32,600 nucleotides of DNA, taken from the NCBI GenBank assembly GCA_021823425.1, contig JAKANX010000001.1, forward strand, positions 4,068 through 36,667, given 5' to 3'. The notes under the pieces are model-generated. The model made no database searches, was not told the origin of the DNA, and worked only from the letters and a program-made list of their open reading frames with translations. This stretch comes from Microcaldota archaeon (lineage in GTDB: Archaea > Micrarchaeota > Micrarchaeia > Anstonellales > Bilamarchaeaceae). A program made the position numbers and the translations under genes. Positions within the stretch are counted from its first letter, which is position 1; each line of letters starts with the position of its first letter. Positions 1-7,339 of the stretch are shown one piece after another.

Positions 1-558
1 GTTGCCGGAGGGATGCACGTCGCGAGCTCTTACGAGCACGACGAGACCGGCTTTTCCACGGAACACTTCTCAATGCGCGCCGCGATGGTGAACAAGAGGA
101 TGAGGAAGCTGGACGCGATAATCAAGGGCGAAATCGAGGCTCCGAAGCTCTACGGCCCGCAGGACGCTGAAATCACGCTGGTCTGCTGGGGCTCGCACAA
201 GGGAATCGCCCTTGACGCGATGAACCTGCTCGCCAAAGAGGGCGTGAAGGCCAACGTGCTTCATTTCATATACGTGTTCCCGCTCAACGCAAAGGAGCTG
301 AAGAAGCTCTTCAAGCCCCTCAACAGGACGATGATGGTGGAGAACAACCGCACCGCCCAGTTCGCGGGCGTGCTGCGGGAATACACCGGCCTCAGGCCCG
401 ACTACAAGCTGCTCAAGTACGACGCGAGGCAGTTCTTCCCCGAGGAGATAGCCGCGGAAGTGAAGAAGCTCAAGGAAAGCGGCTGGAAGGGGAAGAAGGA
501 GATACACGTCCTGGACAAGTTTGAATACGACTACCTCCAGGCGGCAAAAGTCCAATAG
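1..558 (+). CDS. 2-oxoacid:ferredoxin oxidoreductase alpha subunit, C-terminal part (5' end outside window)
   Basis: The reading frame is open from base 1, so the gene starts upstream; 185 residues are visible. They match the C-terminal half of the alpha chain of 2-oxoacid:ferredoxin oxidoreductases (KorA/PorA family), which with the beta chain oxidatively decarboxylates a 2-oxoacid to acyl-CoA and reduces ferredoxin in the cytoplasm. Family-like landmarks are the early segment EHDETGFSTE, the sheet-forming stretch AEITLVCWGSHKG at the start of the transketolase C-terminal-like domain, and VENNRTAQFAGVLRE. The beta subunit follows 9 bp downstream, which supports an operon. The exact substrate (pyruvate, 2-oxoglutarate or other) cannot be told from this fragment. 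An internal ATG at 13 is not the start, because the frame continues upstream of it without a stop. Confidence 0.88.
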   Translation, partial: VAGGMHVASSYEHDETGFSTEHFSMRAAMVNKRMRKLDAIIKGEIEAPKLYGPQDAEITLVCWGSHKGIALDAMNLLAKEGVKANVLHFIYVFPLNAKELKKLFKPLNRTMMVENNRTAQFAGVLREYTGLRPDYKLLKYDARQFFPEEIAAEVKKLKESGWKGKKEIHVLDKFEYDYLQAAKVQ

Positions 559-567
559 GTGATTTTG

Positions 568-1434
568 ATGAGCACTGTTCAGGAACTTTCAACCAAGGAG
601 AAGCCGCAGTGGTGCCCGGGATGCGGCAATTTTAGCTTGCACATGGCGCTCAAGACCGCGCTCAGCGAGCTCGGAATCCCGAGGGAAAAGGCGGTGATGG
701 CCACGGGAATAGGCTGCTCGGGAAAGAGCAACCACTACATCAACACCTACGGCTACGAGTCCCTGCACGGAAGGAGCGTTCCCACGGCTGCGGGAATAAA
801 GCTCGCCAACCACGAACTCACCGTAATAGCCGAAGGAGGGGACGGCGACGGATACGGAATCGGTTCCGCGCACTTCCTGCACTCGTTCAGGCGCAACATA
901 GACATGCTGTATATCGTGCACGACAACGCGATTTACGGACTGACCACCGGGCAGGCCTCGCCCATGACCCAGAAGGGCATGAAGACCAAATCAACCCCTC
1001 ATGGAAATCTGGAAATCCCGTTCAACCCGCTCGCGGTCGCGATAGCCGCAGGAGGGACGTTCGCCGCCCGCGTATTCGCAGGCGACATAATGCACATGAA
1101 GGACGTGTTCAAGCAGGCAATAGCGCACAAGGGATTCGCCCTCGTGGACGTATTGCAGCCCTGCGTGACCTTCAACAAATTGAACACGTTCCAGTTTTGG
1201 CAGCAGAGGGTTTACAAGCTCGACGCGACGCACGACACGTCGAACAAGGCTGCTGCCTTGGAGAAGGCGTTCGAGGAAGTTAATTCCGGGTACGCGAAAA
1301 TCCCCATCGGGGTCTTCTACAAGGAGGAAAGGCCGACGTACGAGAGCGAGGCGCCCCAGCTCCAGAGCGGGCCGCTCGTGAAGCACGCCGTTGCAAATGA
1401 GGCCATAGAAAAAGCCTTGGACGAGTTCATGTGA
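568..1434 (+). CDS. 2-oxoacid:ferredoxin oxidoreductase beta subunit
   Basis: A 288-residue TPP-binding beta chain that works with the upstream alpha chain. Visible family features are WCPGCG near the N terminus and GIGCSGK and QPCVTFN further on, which give the four cysteines expected to hold a [4Fe-4S] cluster. The TPP/metal motif is GDGDGYGIG followed by HDNAIYGLTTGQ. Length is normal for the COG1013 family. I chose ATG 568 because GGTGAT, a good anti-16S match, lies at 558-563 directly before it; a GTG at 559 is in frame but overlaps that site. The substrate is uncertain; 2-oxoglutarate or pyruvate are the usual possibilities. Confidence 0.92.
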   Translation: MSTVQELSTKEKPQWCPGCGNFSLHMALKTALSELGIPREKAVMATGIGCSGKSNHYINTYGYESLHGRSVPTAAGIKLANHELTVIAEGGDGDGYGIGSAHFLHSFRRNIDMLYIVHDNAIYGLTTGQASPMTQKGMKTKSTPHGNLEIPFNPLAVAIAAGGTFAARVFAGDIMHMKDVFKQAIAHKGFALVDVLQPCVTFNKLNTFQFWQQRVYKLDATHDTSNKAAALEKAFEEVNSGYAKIPIGVFYKEERPTYESEAPQLQSGPLVKHAVANEAIEKALDEFM

Positions 1435-1446
1435 GGGTTTTTGTTT

Positions 1447-1977
1447 ATGATTCGCGGAGGGAAGGGAGGCAGAACGCCCCTAAAGCACGGCCTCCATTTT
1501 GAAAAGAGAACCGATTTTGCGACTGTTATTTCCAGAATTCATGGATACTCGGTTAAGGATGATTGTGTACTGTTCAAAGGAACGGATGTTGCCAGACTTT
1601 ACAAGAAGAATAAGCTCTACCGCAAACTTTTGGCTCCTATGGATGTGGGATATGAAAAATTGATTTCCAAGAAACTTCTACCCGACGACGCTGTGCTGGT
1701 TCTGGGAAACAAAACGTTGTTTATCGTTGAAACGAAATTCCAGACTGTCGCAGGATCTGTTGACGAGAAACTGCAAACCTGCGATTTCAAATTGAAGCAA
1801 TACAGGAAACTCATAAAACCTCTGCACATTGAAGTTAAGTACGTCTACGTCCTAAATGACTGGTTTAGGAAGAAGGAATACAAAGACGTTCTTGATTATA
1901 TTCGGTCAGTAGGATGCGACTACTTCTTCAACGAGCTTCCTTTGGGGTATTTGGGGCTCCCAATTCCTGACTATTAG
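1447..1977 (+). CDS. Type II restriction endonuclease, PD-(D/E)XK fold
   Basis: A 176-residue protein with a clear nuclease core: P79-D80 followed by a hydrophobic strand and E95-T-K97, i.e. PD-x14-E-x-K. The segment after it (GSVDEKLQTCDFK) and the C-terminal FFNELPLGYLG resemble a family of small restriction-type nucleases known to me only by recollection. The partner is the adenine methyltransferase gene converging on its 3' end, with a 72-bp overlap. Base composition is visibly AT-richer than the flanking oxidoreductase genes, which suggests acquisition by transfer. ATG 1447 is preferred over TTG 1441; TGAGGG at 1432-1437 could serve as ribosome site. Recognition sequence is not readable from the protein; near-absence of GATC in the window suggests GATC. 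Confidence 0.8.
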   Translation: MIRGGKGGRTPLKHGLHFEKRTDFATVISRIHGYSVKDDCVLFKGTDVARLYKKNKLYRKLLAPMDVGYEKLISKKLLPDDAVLVLGNKTLFIVETKFQTVAGSVDEKLQTCDFKLKQYRKLIKPLHIEVKYVYVLNDWFRKKEYKDVLDYIRSVGCDYFFNELPLGYLGLPIPDY

Positions 1978-2772
1978 CTCTTTTATTTTGCCACGTTTAT
2001 CTCCCTTGCAGTTTATCGCCCTGATAGCATAGACGACTTCCGGTGTGTATTCTGAGTAAAGATCCGATATAAGATCAGAGTATGAATTGCTGAGAAGCAC
2101 GTAGCAGCCCCGTGAATCCAGCGTTTTGTACGTTTTCATCAGTCTTTCCTGTTCTGTCTCAGAAAAACCCCCTCGCGTGTAATCGGTAAAATTTGAGGTT
2201 CTTGATATTGGCACATAAGGTGGATCAAAATATACCAAATCTCCTTTTCGGGCGTTTTTCAAAACTACGCTAAAATCGCCGCAATAAAGCTCGTCCTTCT
2301 GAAGCGCACGATGGGCAAGAATAAGATTTTGGCTGTCAAGAATTTTTGGGTTCTCGTATCTTCCAAACGGGACGTTAAACTCCCCTTTGGAATTAACTCG
2401 GTAAAGCCCATTGAATGCGGTTTTATTTAGATAAATAAAACGGGCTGCCCGCTCAACATTATTCATAGCTTTTGACGCCCGGATTTTGTAAAAAATCGTT
2501 TCATTATTTGCATATTTTGGCAATGAAAGTTCGGACATCAGCTCAAAAACATCGTTTTTAACAACGCTGTATGCGTTGATTAATTCCTCGTTAAGATCAC
2601 TCAGGTATGCCTTGGCTATTTTTTCTTCAGCCTCCAATCTGAAAAAAAATGCTCCTCCGCCCAAGAACGGTTCATGGTAATTGACGAATTCCGGCAAATC
2701 TTTTGTAAGCTCGTCAAGGAGTTGCCGCTTCCCGCCGGCCCATTTTACAAAAGGTTTTGCTTCGTCCAACAT
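1906..2772 (-). CDS. DNA adenine-N6 methyltransferase, D12 class (Dam/DpnM-like)
   Basis: A 288-residue methyltransferase. The N-terminal KWAGGKR (residues 10-16) and PFLGGGAFFF (35-44) form the AdoMet-binding motif region, and DPPY (183-186) is the catalytic motif of adenine-N6 methylases. The text after DPPY (VPISRTSNFTDYT) and the C-terminal INCKGDKRGKIKELIV resemble Dam and DpnM, which methylate GATC; that specificity is an inference. It protects host DNA against the adjacent nuclease. Its 3' end overlaps the nuclease gene by 72 bp tail to tail. Five GATC sites lie in the cassette, four of them in this gene. A TATA-like element at 2800-2809 precedes the start. AT-rich composition fits transfer with the nuclease gene. 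Confidence 0.92.
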   Translation of the reverse strand: MLDEAKPFVKWAGGKRQLLDELTKDLPEFVNYHEPFLGGGAFFFRLEAEEKIAKAYLSDLNEELINAYSVVKNDVFELMSELSLPKYANNETIFYKIRASKAMNNVERAARFIYLNKTAFNGLYRVNSKGEFNVPFGRYENPKILDSQNLILAHRALQKDELYCGDFSVVLKNARKGDLVYFDPPYVPISRTSNFTDYTRGGFSETEQERLMKTYKTLDSRGCYVLLSNSYSDLISDLYSEYTPEVVYAIRAINCKGDKRGKIKELIVRNWEPQIPQRKLVEEVVASY

Positions 2773-2844
2773 GTTCCCGTTTTTTCCTCTTAGTTGGCAT
2801 TTAAATAATTCTCGTAGCCCTTGCTTTCCACTGCTACCCGAGCG

Positions 2845-3528
2845 CTAAATCTTGTCCAGCTTCTCCTTTATCTTCCCGATGTCCATCTTCGTGACAATGA
2901 GCGGAATCCTTTCCCTCTCCGAAATCTTGAGCGCGAGCTTGTCCACGTCCTCTATCCCGTGCAGCACGACCGCGCTCGGCTTTGATGTAGAAACCCTAAT
3001 CACGACCATCGGGCTCCTTCCAGTGCTCACTCCGGTGAATATGAACACTCTCTCAGAAACATTTCCGTACATGCGCGGGAAATAGGAGAAAGGCATGTCC
3101 AGTATCACTTTCAGCGAGTCTATGAGCGTGTATCCGTAGACCTGCTTGCTCTCCATCATGTCGTGGTTGGTAAGGATTTTCCCCTCAATTAGCGCCGCGA
3201 AGTCCTTTATGCTCATTCCGCGCGCGAACTCGTGCACCTCGAAGTAGTCCTCGACGTTCTTCTCGCCTTCGAGGAGCTTCTGGCTGATTGCGCCGCCCTT
3301 TGCCCGGTCCATTTCAAAGAGGGAGTTCACGAACCTTTTTATCACTCCTGTTCCGGGGCTCTTGCGCCTGTTCGCCTCGTAATCGCTGATCGTGGAGACG
3401 CTTATGCCGAGGTAGCGCGCGAGCTCCACCTGCGAGATGCTGAACACCTCCCTCCACTTCTTCATCGTCGCCCCGGCATCGTCGGAAAGGGATATTTCCC
3501 CTGCGATTTCCAGCTTGATTTTCTCCAT
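2845..3528 (-). CDS. XRE-type helix-turn-helix transcriptional regulator (COG1709-like)
   Basis: A 227-residue protein. Residues about 20-75 form a classic Cro/XRE helix-turn-helix: MKKWREVFSISQVELARYLG leads into ISVSTISDYEANRRKSPG. The remaining 150 residues form a mixed alpha/beta C-terminal domain (VSERVFIFTG, MVVIRVSTSKPSAVVLHG), as in the archaeal predicted regulators grouped as COG1709. Ligand and targets are unknown. It is the last gene of a three-gene minus-strand operon: the upstream gene stops at 3531, only 2 bp before this ATG. This position suggests it may regulate its own operon or the divergent genes at 6151-7281. Assignment to COG1709 is from memory of the family pattern, while the HTH itself is clear. 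Confidence 0.82.
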   Translation of the reverse strand: MEKIKLEIAGEISLSDDAGATMKKWREVFSISQVELARYLGISVSTISDYEANRRKSPGTGVIKRFVNSLFEMDRAKGGAISQKLLEGEKNVEDYFEVHEFARGMSIKDFAALIEGKILTNHDMMESKQVYGYTLIDSLKVILDMPFSYFPRMYGNVSERVFIFTGVSTGRSPMVVIRVSTSKPSAVVLHGIEDVDKLALKISERERIPLIVTKMDIGKIKEKLDKI

Positions 3529-3530
3529 GG

Positions 3531-5087
3531 TCAGTAAAACCTCCTGCTGCCCTCCAGCGCGAGAACCGAAGTTCCGGCCCCGCGCGCGATTCCGTAGACC
3601 GCCTCGCCCCAGCTTCCCATCTCCGAAATAAGGGCGGACTCGTCCAGCGAGCGCCTGTCCGCGACCTCAATTATCCTTGCAAGGTGCGCTTTAATTTCCT
3701 TTCCCTTGCCGCTCTCCAAAGCCATGGCCCGCTTGACGAGCAGCTTTTGCCCGGAAAGCTCCATTTTCAGCACGTCCGAGCCGCGGGCGACTTCCGTATC
3801 CTCCTCCAGGAGCGCGAGCCGCGGCCCTCCAGCGTACGATGCAACCAGTAGGATGGCGCCCTGCGAGCGCAGCTCCTTCCAAAAAGCGTTCTTTCCTCCG
3901 TGGAGGAAACCGGACGAGAGCGCAACCCATGCGAGCGTCCCGAGGCTCATGGAGACCTTTTCCGCCTGCACGGAGTAATCCTTTCCCCCCGTGAGCCTGA
4001 TTTTCCCGCCGTTGCCGAAATCCGCGCCCAGGCTTTCCAGGAACGCTATCGCGCCCTTATCCAGAGTGAAAACCTTTCCGGCCATGTTCTCGCACGCGTG
4101 GAAGAATTCCGAGAGCTCCAGCATCCTCCCCCCGAGGGGCGAGGCGCGCAGCGAGAGGAACGCGAGGTCCGCGCATGTCCTGAGGTGGAAGAGCGCCTCG
4201 GCCTCGTTCCCCTTCCCTTTTTCGTATTCGGCGCGCGCGAGCATGTAATTGATGTTGGCGAAGAATTCCGGGGAATGCATGGTCTTTCCGCCCATCTCGG
4301 CGTAAGCTCCGTTCCCCTTCGCGCACGAGAGCGCGAAAAACCCCGCGAATTCCCTGCCTTCCGGAAGGGAATTTTCCTCCACATATATCCCCGCGAACCC
4401 GGCAGCCGCAAAGGAGAGCGCCTTGGCGTCCTTTCTCTCCTCAATCCAGCCGTATTCCGCGTCAGGCCCCAGCGCGGAAACCAGGTTTCCCAGCGAGGGG
4501 CTGAACTCCCTGCTTCCGTAAACGTTCTTCCCGTACGCGTATGCGATAAGGAACTCCCTTCCCCCGACCGGCCACACGCCCTCCGTTATGGGAATCGAGA
4601 AAAGCTTCCTCCATCCCCCCCCGACCTTGATATGGCAGTTCGCGCTCTTCCCGTCGCCGTGCACAACCACCTGGGCTTCAAGCTCCCGCCCGCCCCCTGC
4701 CTTGGGCTTGAGGAGGGAAAACGCCTCCCCTTGCCTGCCGGGCTCGCGCGCGTCCCGTATCGCCTTTGAGAAATTCCCAGTTTTAACTTTCGCGAACCTG
4801 AATGCCGAAATTCCCGCCCCCGCAGCCGGCTCGCCTGCCGCCGCTGCGAGCGCCATCGCAAGTGGCGCAAAGGCGAACGCGCCCTTGGGCGTATACGCGA
4901 AATCCGAAAGAAGGCGCGAGCGGTGCGGGGACTCCTGCTGCGCCTCTAGGAACGCGGAAAAATTCTCCGCCGAGGGGACTTCGGACTTGCCCGGGCCCTC
5001 CGAGGGAATCGGAATCCCTATCTCCTCCTCCCGGAAGCCCAGTTCCTTCACGCGCCTAAGGATTGAAATCGAATCGTCAAAGTCCAT
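3531..5087 (-). CDS. Conserved-looking protein of unknown function (518 aa)
   Basis: I do not recognise this protein. The start at 5087 (MDFDDSISILRR) is chosen because a GTGAT ribosome site precedes it and the upstream gene ends 4 bp before; a longer reading up to 5273 would run through that gene and gives a low-complexity arginine-rich leader. The visible body is alanine- and glycine-rich, with an Ala-rich hydrophobic stretch near residues 75-95 (FAFAPLAMALAAAAGEPAAG) that could be one membrane-associated helix or a buried helix. A central helical part (INYMLARAEYEKGKGNEAE) looks like a TPR- or HEPN-like helix pair, which is only a guess. It sits in an operon between an all-helical orphan protein and an XRE regulator. 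Confidence 0.7.
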   Translation of the reverse strand: MDFDDSISILRRVKELGFREEEIGIPIPSEGPGKSEVPSAENFSAFLEAQQESPHRSRLLSDFAYTPKGAFAFAPLAMALAAAAGEPAAGAGISAFRFAKVKTGNFSKAIRDAREPGRQGEAFSLLKPKAGGGRELEAQVVVHGDGKSANCHIKVGGGWRKLFSIPITEGVWPVGGREFLIAYAYGKNVYGSREFSPSLGNLVSALGPDAEYGWIEERKDAKALSFAAAGFAGIYVEENSLPEGREFAGFFALSCAKGNGAYAEMGGKTMHSPEFFANINYMLARAEYEKGKGNEAEALFHLRTCADLAFLSLRASPLGGRMLELSEFFHACENMAGKVFTLDKGAIAFLESLGADFGNGGKIRLTGGKDYSVQAEKVSMSLGTLAWVALSSGFLHGGKNAFWKELRSQGAILLVASYAGGPRLALLEEDTEVARGSDVLKMELSGQKLLVKRAMALESGKGKEIKAHLARIIEVADRRSLDESALISEMGSWGEAVYGIARGAGTSVLALEGSRRFY

Positions 5088-5091
5088 CCAA

Positions 5092-6099
5092 TCACTTTTT
5101 TCCCAGCCTGAGCGCGTAAGCCGATGAGAACAGCGCGAAGTTGAGCGCCCCAGCGTCGCCGAAGCGCGAGGTGAACTTTTTCGCCGAAAGCAGGTAATCC
5201 GCCTGCACCGCCCCGGCGTCCAGCCCGAGCTTCCCCGCAATCTCCGCGATTTTTCCGAGCGCCTTCGCCGCAATCCTGGCCGCGGCGCGGTTCCACATCC
5301 CGTTGCGCATGAACGCGGGCGCGAGCATCGCGAAGAACAGGTATTGGGCCGCGATTCCCATCCTGCTCACCTCCGCCATCGCGCCGGACTTGTCCCCGCG
5401 CATGAGCGCATCCCTCGCCTTTGCGAAGGAAGCGTCGCCCAGCACCCTCTGGTAGAGCCTGAGAACCGCCATAATCTCGTTCTTTGCCGCAATCCCGAAT
5501 ATCCTCTCGTAATCGTCCCTCCCTAACCCCAGCGCGTTGCGTGCAGCCACGGACGCGGCCTCCTCCTTCTGCAGCAGCGCGTAGAGCGCGTCGGCGAGCT
5601 CTGGCTTCGCTGCCTTGCCCAGCACCGCGACTATCTCTTCGCGTCTCACCTCGCTTTTCTCTGACAATTCTATGATTTTTGCGAACTGCTGCTCGCCCAT
5701 GCGCTCCGCGTTCGCGTCCAGCACGGAAAGCGAATCCGCGCCCTTTTCCACGTCTCTTCGCAGCTCGAGGAGCGCGTTGAGCCTCTCCTCGGGCATTCCC
5801 ACCGACGCGTACGCGGAGAACGCGTCGCCCTCGGCCTTTCGCACGTCCTCCACCGCCCCCTCCTTGAGCGCCTTTTCCAGCAGGCCGAGAATCCGCTTCT
5901 CCTCCGTGTTCACGAGCATGCCCGTAATCCGCGCGTCAAACCTGTCCACGTCCTTCTCGCTCTTGGGGTTGCGCAGCGCAGCCTTCATTATGTTCCAGAA
6001 GTCGTTCGCGGCGCGCTCAAGCTCCTCGTCGCTCCGCATTATCCCGACCCGGAGCCGCCTCTCCTCCTTCCTCGCATCGGTGAACGCTGATTCGGGCAT
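5092..6099 (-). CDS. All-helical protein of unknown function (335 aa)
   Basis: I do not recognise this protein. From the chosen ATG at 6099 it has 335 residues rich in Ala, Glu, Arg and Leu, with heptad-like stretches (RILGLLEKALKEGAVEDVRK, LNALLELRRDVEKG) and no signal peptide. A moderately hydrophobic segment sits near AQYLFFAMLAPAF. It is probably a soluble, all-helical, perhaps repeat-type protein. The start is decided by a TATA-like element at 6119-6129, 24 nt upstream, implying a leaderless mRNA; a longer reading up to 6300 would overlap the divergent gene. It is first in a three-gene operon with the 518-aa orphan and the XRE regulator. Confidence 0.72.
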   Translation of the reverse strand: MPESAFTDARKEERRLRVGIMRSDEELERAANDFWNIMKAALRNPKSEKDVDRFDARITGMLVNTEEKRILGLLEKALKEGAVEDVRKAEGDAFSAYASVGMPEERLNALLELRRDVEKGADSLSVLDANAERMGEQQFAKIIELSEKSEVRREEIVAVLGKAAKPELADALYALLQKEEAASVAARNALGLGRDDYERIFGIAAKNEIMAVLRLYQRVLGDASFAKARDALMRGDKSGAMAEVSRMGIAAQYLFFAMLAPAFMRNGMWNRAAARIAAKALGKIAEIAGKLGLDAGAVQADYLLSAKKFTSRFGDAGALNFALFSSAYALRLGKK

Positions 6100-6118
6100 G
6101 CTAGGAAAATCAGGCGCT

Positions 6119-6129
6119 ATATTTATAAT
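6119..6129. promoter_or_regulatory. Shared bidirectional TATA element
   Basis: The sequence TATATTTATAA is close to symmetric and is the only TATA-like element in the 51-bp divergent gap. Its centre is about 26 nt before the ATG at 6151 on the plus strand and about 24 nt before the ATG at 6099 on the minus strand. Archaeal TATA boxes sit about 26-30 nt before the transcript start, so both transcripts would begin at or next to their start codons. No ribosome site is evident before either ATG. Confidence 0.6.
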
Positions 6130-6150
6130 TCTGGGATACAATTTCACAGC

Positions 6151-6855
6151 ATGGCCAAGAACGCCGAATTTTTCAGGAAGGACAGGATATCCACAGGTGT
6201 GGACGAGCTTGACATAGTGCTCGAGGGCGGCTACCCGAATCCCGGAACAGTGATGGTGCTCGGGCCCGCGGCGCAGGAGAAGCTCGCTTTCGCGTTCCAT
6301 TTCGCGTACGCCGGGATGAAGGAGGGCGAGAAGGTCGCGTACATCGCGCTGGACATGGGCCCCGAGGAAATAGAATCAAAGGCTGCATCGTTCGGTATGA
6401 ACTTCAAGAGCCACACGAACAAGGAGCTCGTATTCATAGACGCATATTCGCAGACGATAGGGACGAGGCCCGAGGGGCGCTCGGACATGTCCATTCCCGG
6501 GCCTTCCGCCCTCAACGACCTCTCGCTCGCGCTAAACGACGTTACGGCGCAGGCCGAGGGCAAGCGCATCCGCGTGATTTTCCATTCGCTCTCCACGATG
6601 AGCCTCTACTCCCCCCCGGAGACGGTAATCAAGTTCCTGCAGGTGATTCAGGGGAGGCTCAAGGGCGCAAACGCGACGAGCCTGTGGCTCGTGGACGAGG
6701 GCATGCACGACAAGAAAGTGACAACGGGCTTAGAGAGCCTCTCGGACCTGGTACTCACCCTCGCGGACAAGGACGGCGGGCACGAGCTCCGCATACCCAA
6801 CATCCCCATGCCGCTTTCGGTGCGCTCGGGCGCGGCAGGGCTGGAAATACTGTGA
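6151..6855 (+). CDS. KaiC/RecA-fold protein with degenerate nucleotide-binding motifs
   Basis: A 234-residue single RecA/KaiC-like domain. The opening DRISTGVDELDIVLEGGYPNPGTVMVLG follows the KaiC-family pattern (TGxxxLDxxLxGGxP) strictly. Where a Walker A motif (GxxGxGKT) is expected there is GPAAQEKL (38-45): the later glycines and the final Thr/Ser are missing. The Walker B aspartate position (usually DS after a hydrophobic strand) reads VIFHSLS, with His144. ATP binding or hydrolysis is therefore doubtful, and it may be a regulatory or structural pseudo-ATPase. It is transcribed divergently from the 2845-6099 operon and followed by a Roadblock protein. The start is supported by the TATA at 6119-6129. 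Confidence 0.8.
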   Translation: MAKNAEFFRKDRISTGVDELDIVLEGGYPNPGTVMVLGPAAQEKLAFAFHFAYAGMKEGEKVAYIALDMGPEEIESKAASFGMNFKSHTNKELVFIDAYSQTIGTRPEGRSDMSIPGPSALNDLSLALNDVTAQAEGKRIRVIFHSLSTMSLYSPPETVIKFLQVIQGRLKGANATSLWLVDEGMHDKKVTTGLESLSDLVLTLADKDGGHELRIPNIPMPLSVRSGAAGLEIL

Positions 6856-6885
6856 ATATCATGCTCTCAAGTGCGGAAGAGGCGG

Positions 6886-6940
6886 GTTCCCGTTTCGGGT
6901 TCGCGGTTTTGCCCAGAACGCCGGACCCTGGACACGGAAC
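6886..6940. repeat. Palindromic repeat family, copy 1
   Basis: This intergenic stretch shares GTTTCGGGTT (6892-6901) with three other places in the window, and CGGTTTTG (6904-6911) with copy 2. Weak inverted arms GTTCCCGT (6886-6893) and ACGGAAC (6934-6940) flank it. It lies directly before the ribosome site of the Roadblock gene. Similarity outside the core is partial, so boundaries are approximate. Confidence 0.55.
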
Positions 6941-6957
6941 GGTCATGTGGTGATTTT

Positions 6958-7281
6958 GTGGCAGCTGACTTCAAGCAGGTTGTTGACGAGATGAAGGGCA
7001 AGGGCATAGAGACCGCGCTCGTGAAAAGGGACGGCGGCCTCGTGTATTCCACGTTCGGCATGGACGACCCGGCCCCGTACATTGCGCAGTATCTGGCGAA
7101 CAACGCCCAGCTCCTCATGGCGGAGATTGGCGACGACGCAAAGGAGATAGAGGTCGCGTTCGAGGACAACTTCATCGTGCTCATCCCCCTGGACGGCTAC
7201 ATCCTCGTGGGCCTCGTCAAGACGCGGGACGACAAGAAGGTTCTGCGCGGCTATGTGGATTCAATCAAGTCCATGTTTTAG
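6958..7281 (+). CDS. Roadblock/LC7-domain protein
   Basis: A 107-residue protein of the Roadblock/LC7 fold: an N-terminal helix (FKQVVDEMKGKGIETALVKR), a beta hairpin (GGLVYSTFG), a central helix, then ILVGLVKTRDDKKVL. Such proteins dimerise and in prokaryotes usually regulate small GTPases or ATPases, often as partner of a neighbouring P-loop protein; here the neighbour is the KaiC-like protein 102 bp upstream. The start is GTG 6958, because GGTGAT at 6949-6954 precedes it with good spacing. An upstream ATG at 6871 would translate the palindromic repeat into an arginine-rich leader not expected for the fold. Confidence 0.78.
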   Translation: MAADFKQVVDEMKGKGIETALVKRDGGLVYSTFGMDDPAPYIAQYLANNAQLLMAEIGDDAKEIEVAFEDNFIVLIPLDGYILVGLVKTRDDKKVLRGYVDSIKSMF

Positions 7282-7339
7282 CCCTCGCGCCCGTTTTGCT
7301 TAGCCCGTGTATCTACCCCACACCCCCCGGATTGCTCAT

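Noticed and set aside
1447..2772. CATG as the target of the restriction-modification pair
   Set aside because: CATG occurs commonly across the window, unlike GATC, so avoidance does not support it.
3900..4769. Long open frame on the plus strand opposite the 518-aa orphan gene
   Set aside because: It is a GC-driven shadow frame without motifs; the minus-strand frame fits the operon and ribosome-site pattern.
5088..5273. N-terminal extension of the 518-aa orphan protein up to 5273
   Set aside because: It runs through the end of the upstream gene, is arginine-rich low-complexity sequence, and a ribosome site supports the start at 5087.
6100..6300. Longer start at 6300 for the 335-aa helical protein
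   Set aside because: It would overlap the divergent KaiC-like gene and read through the shared TATA element.
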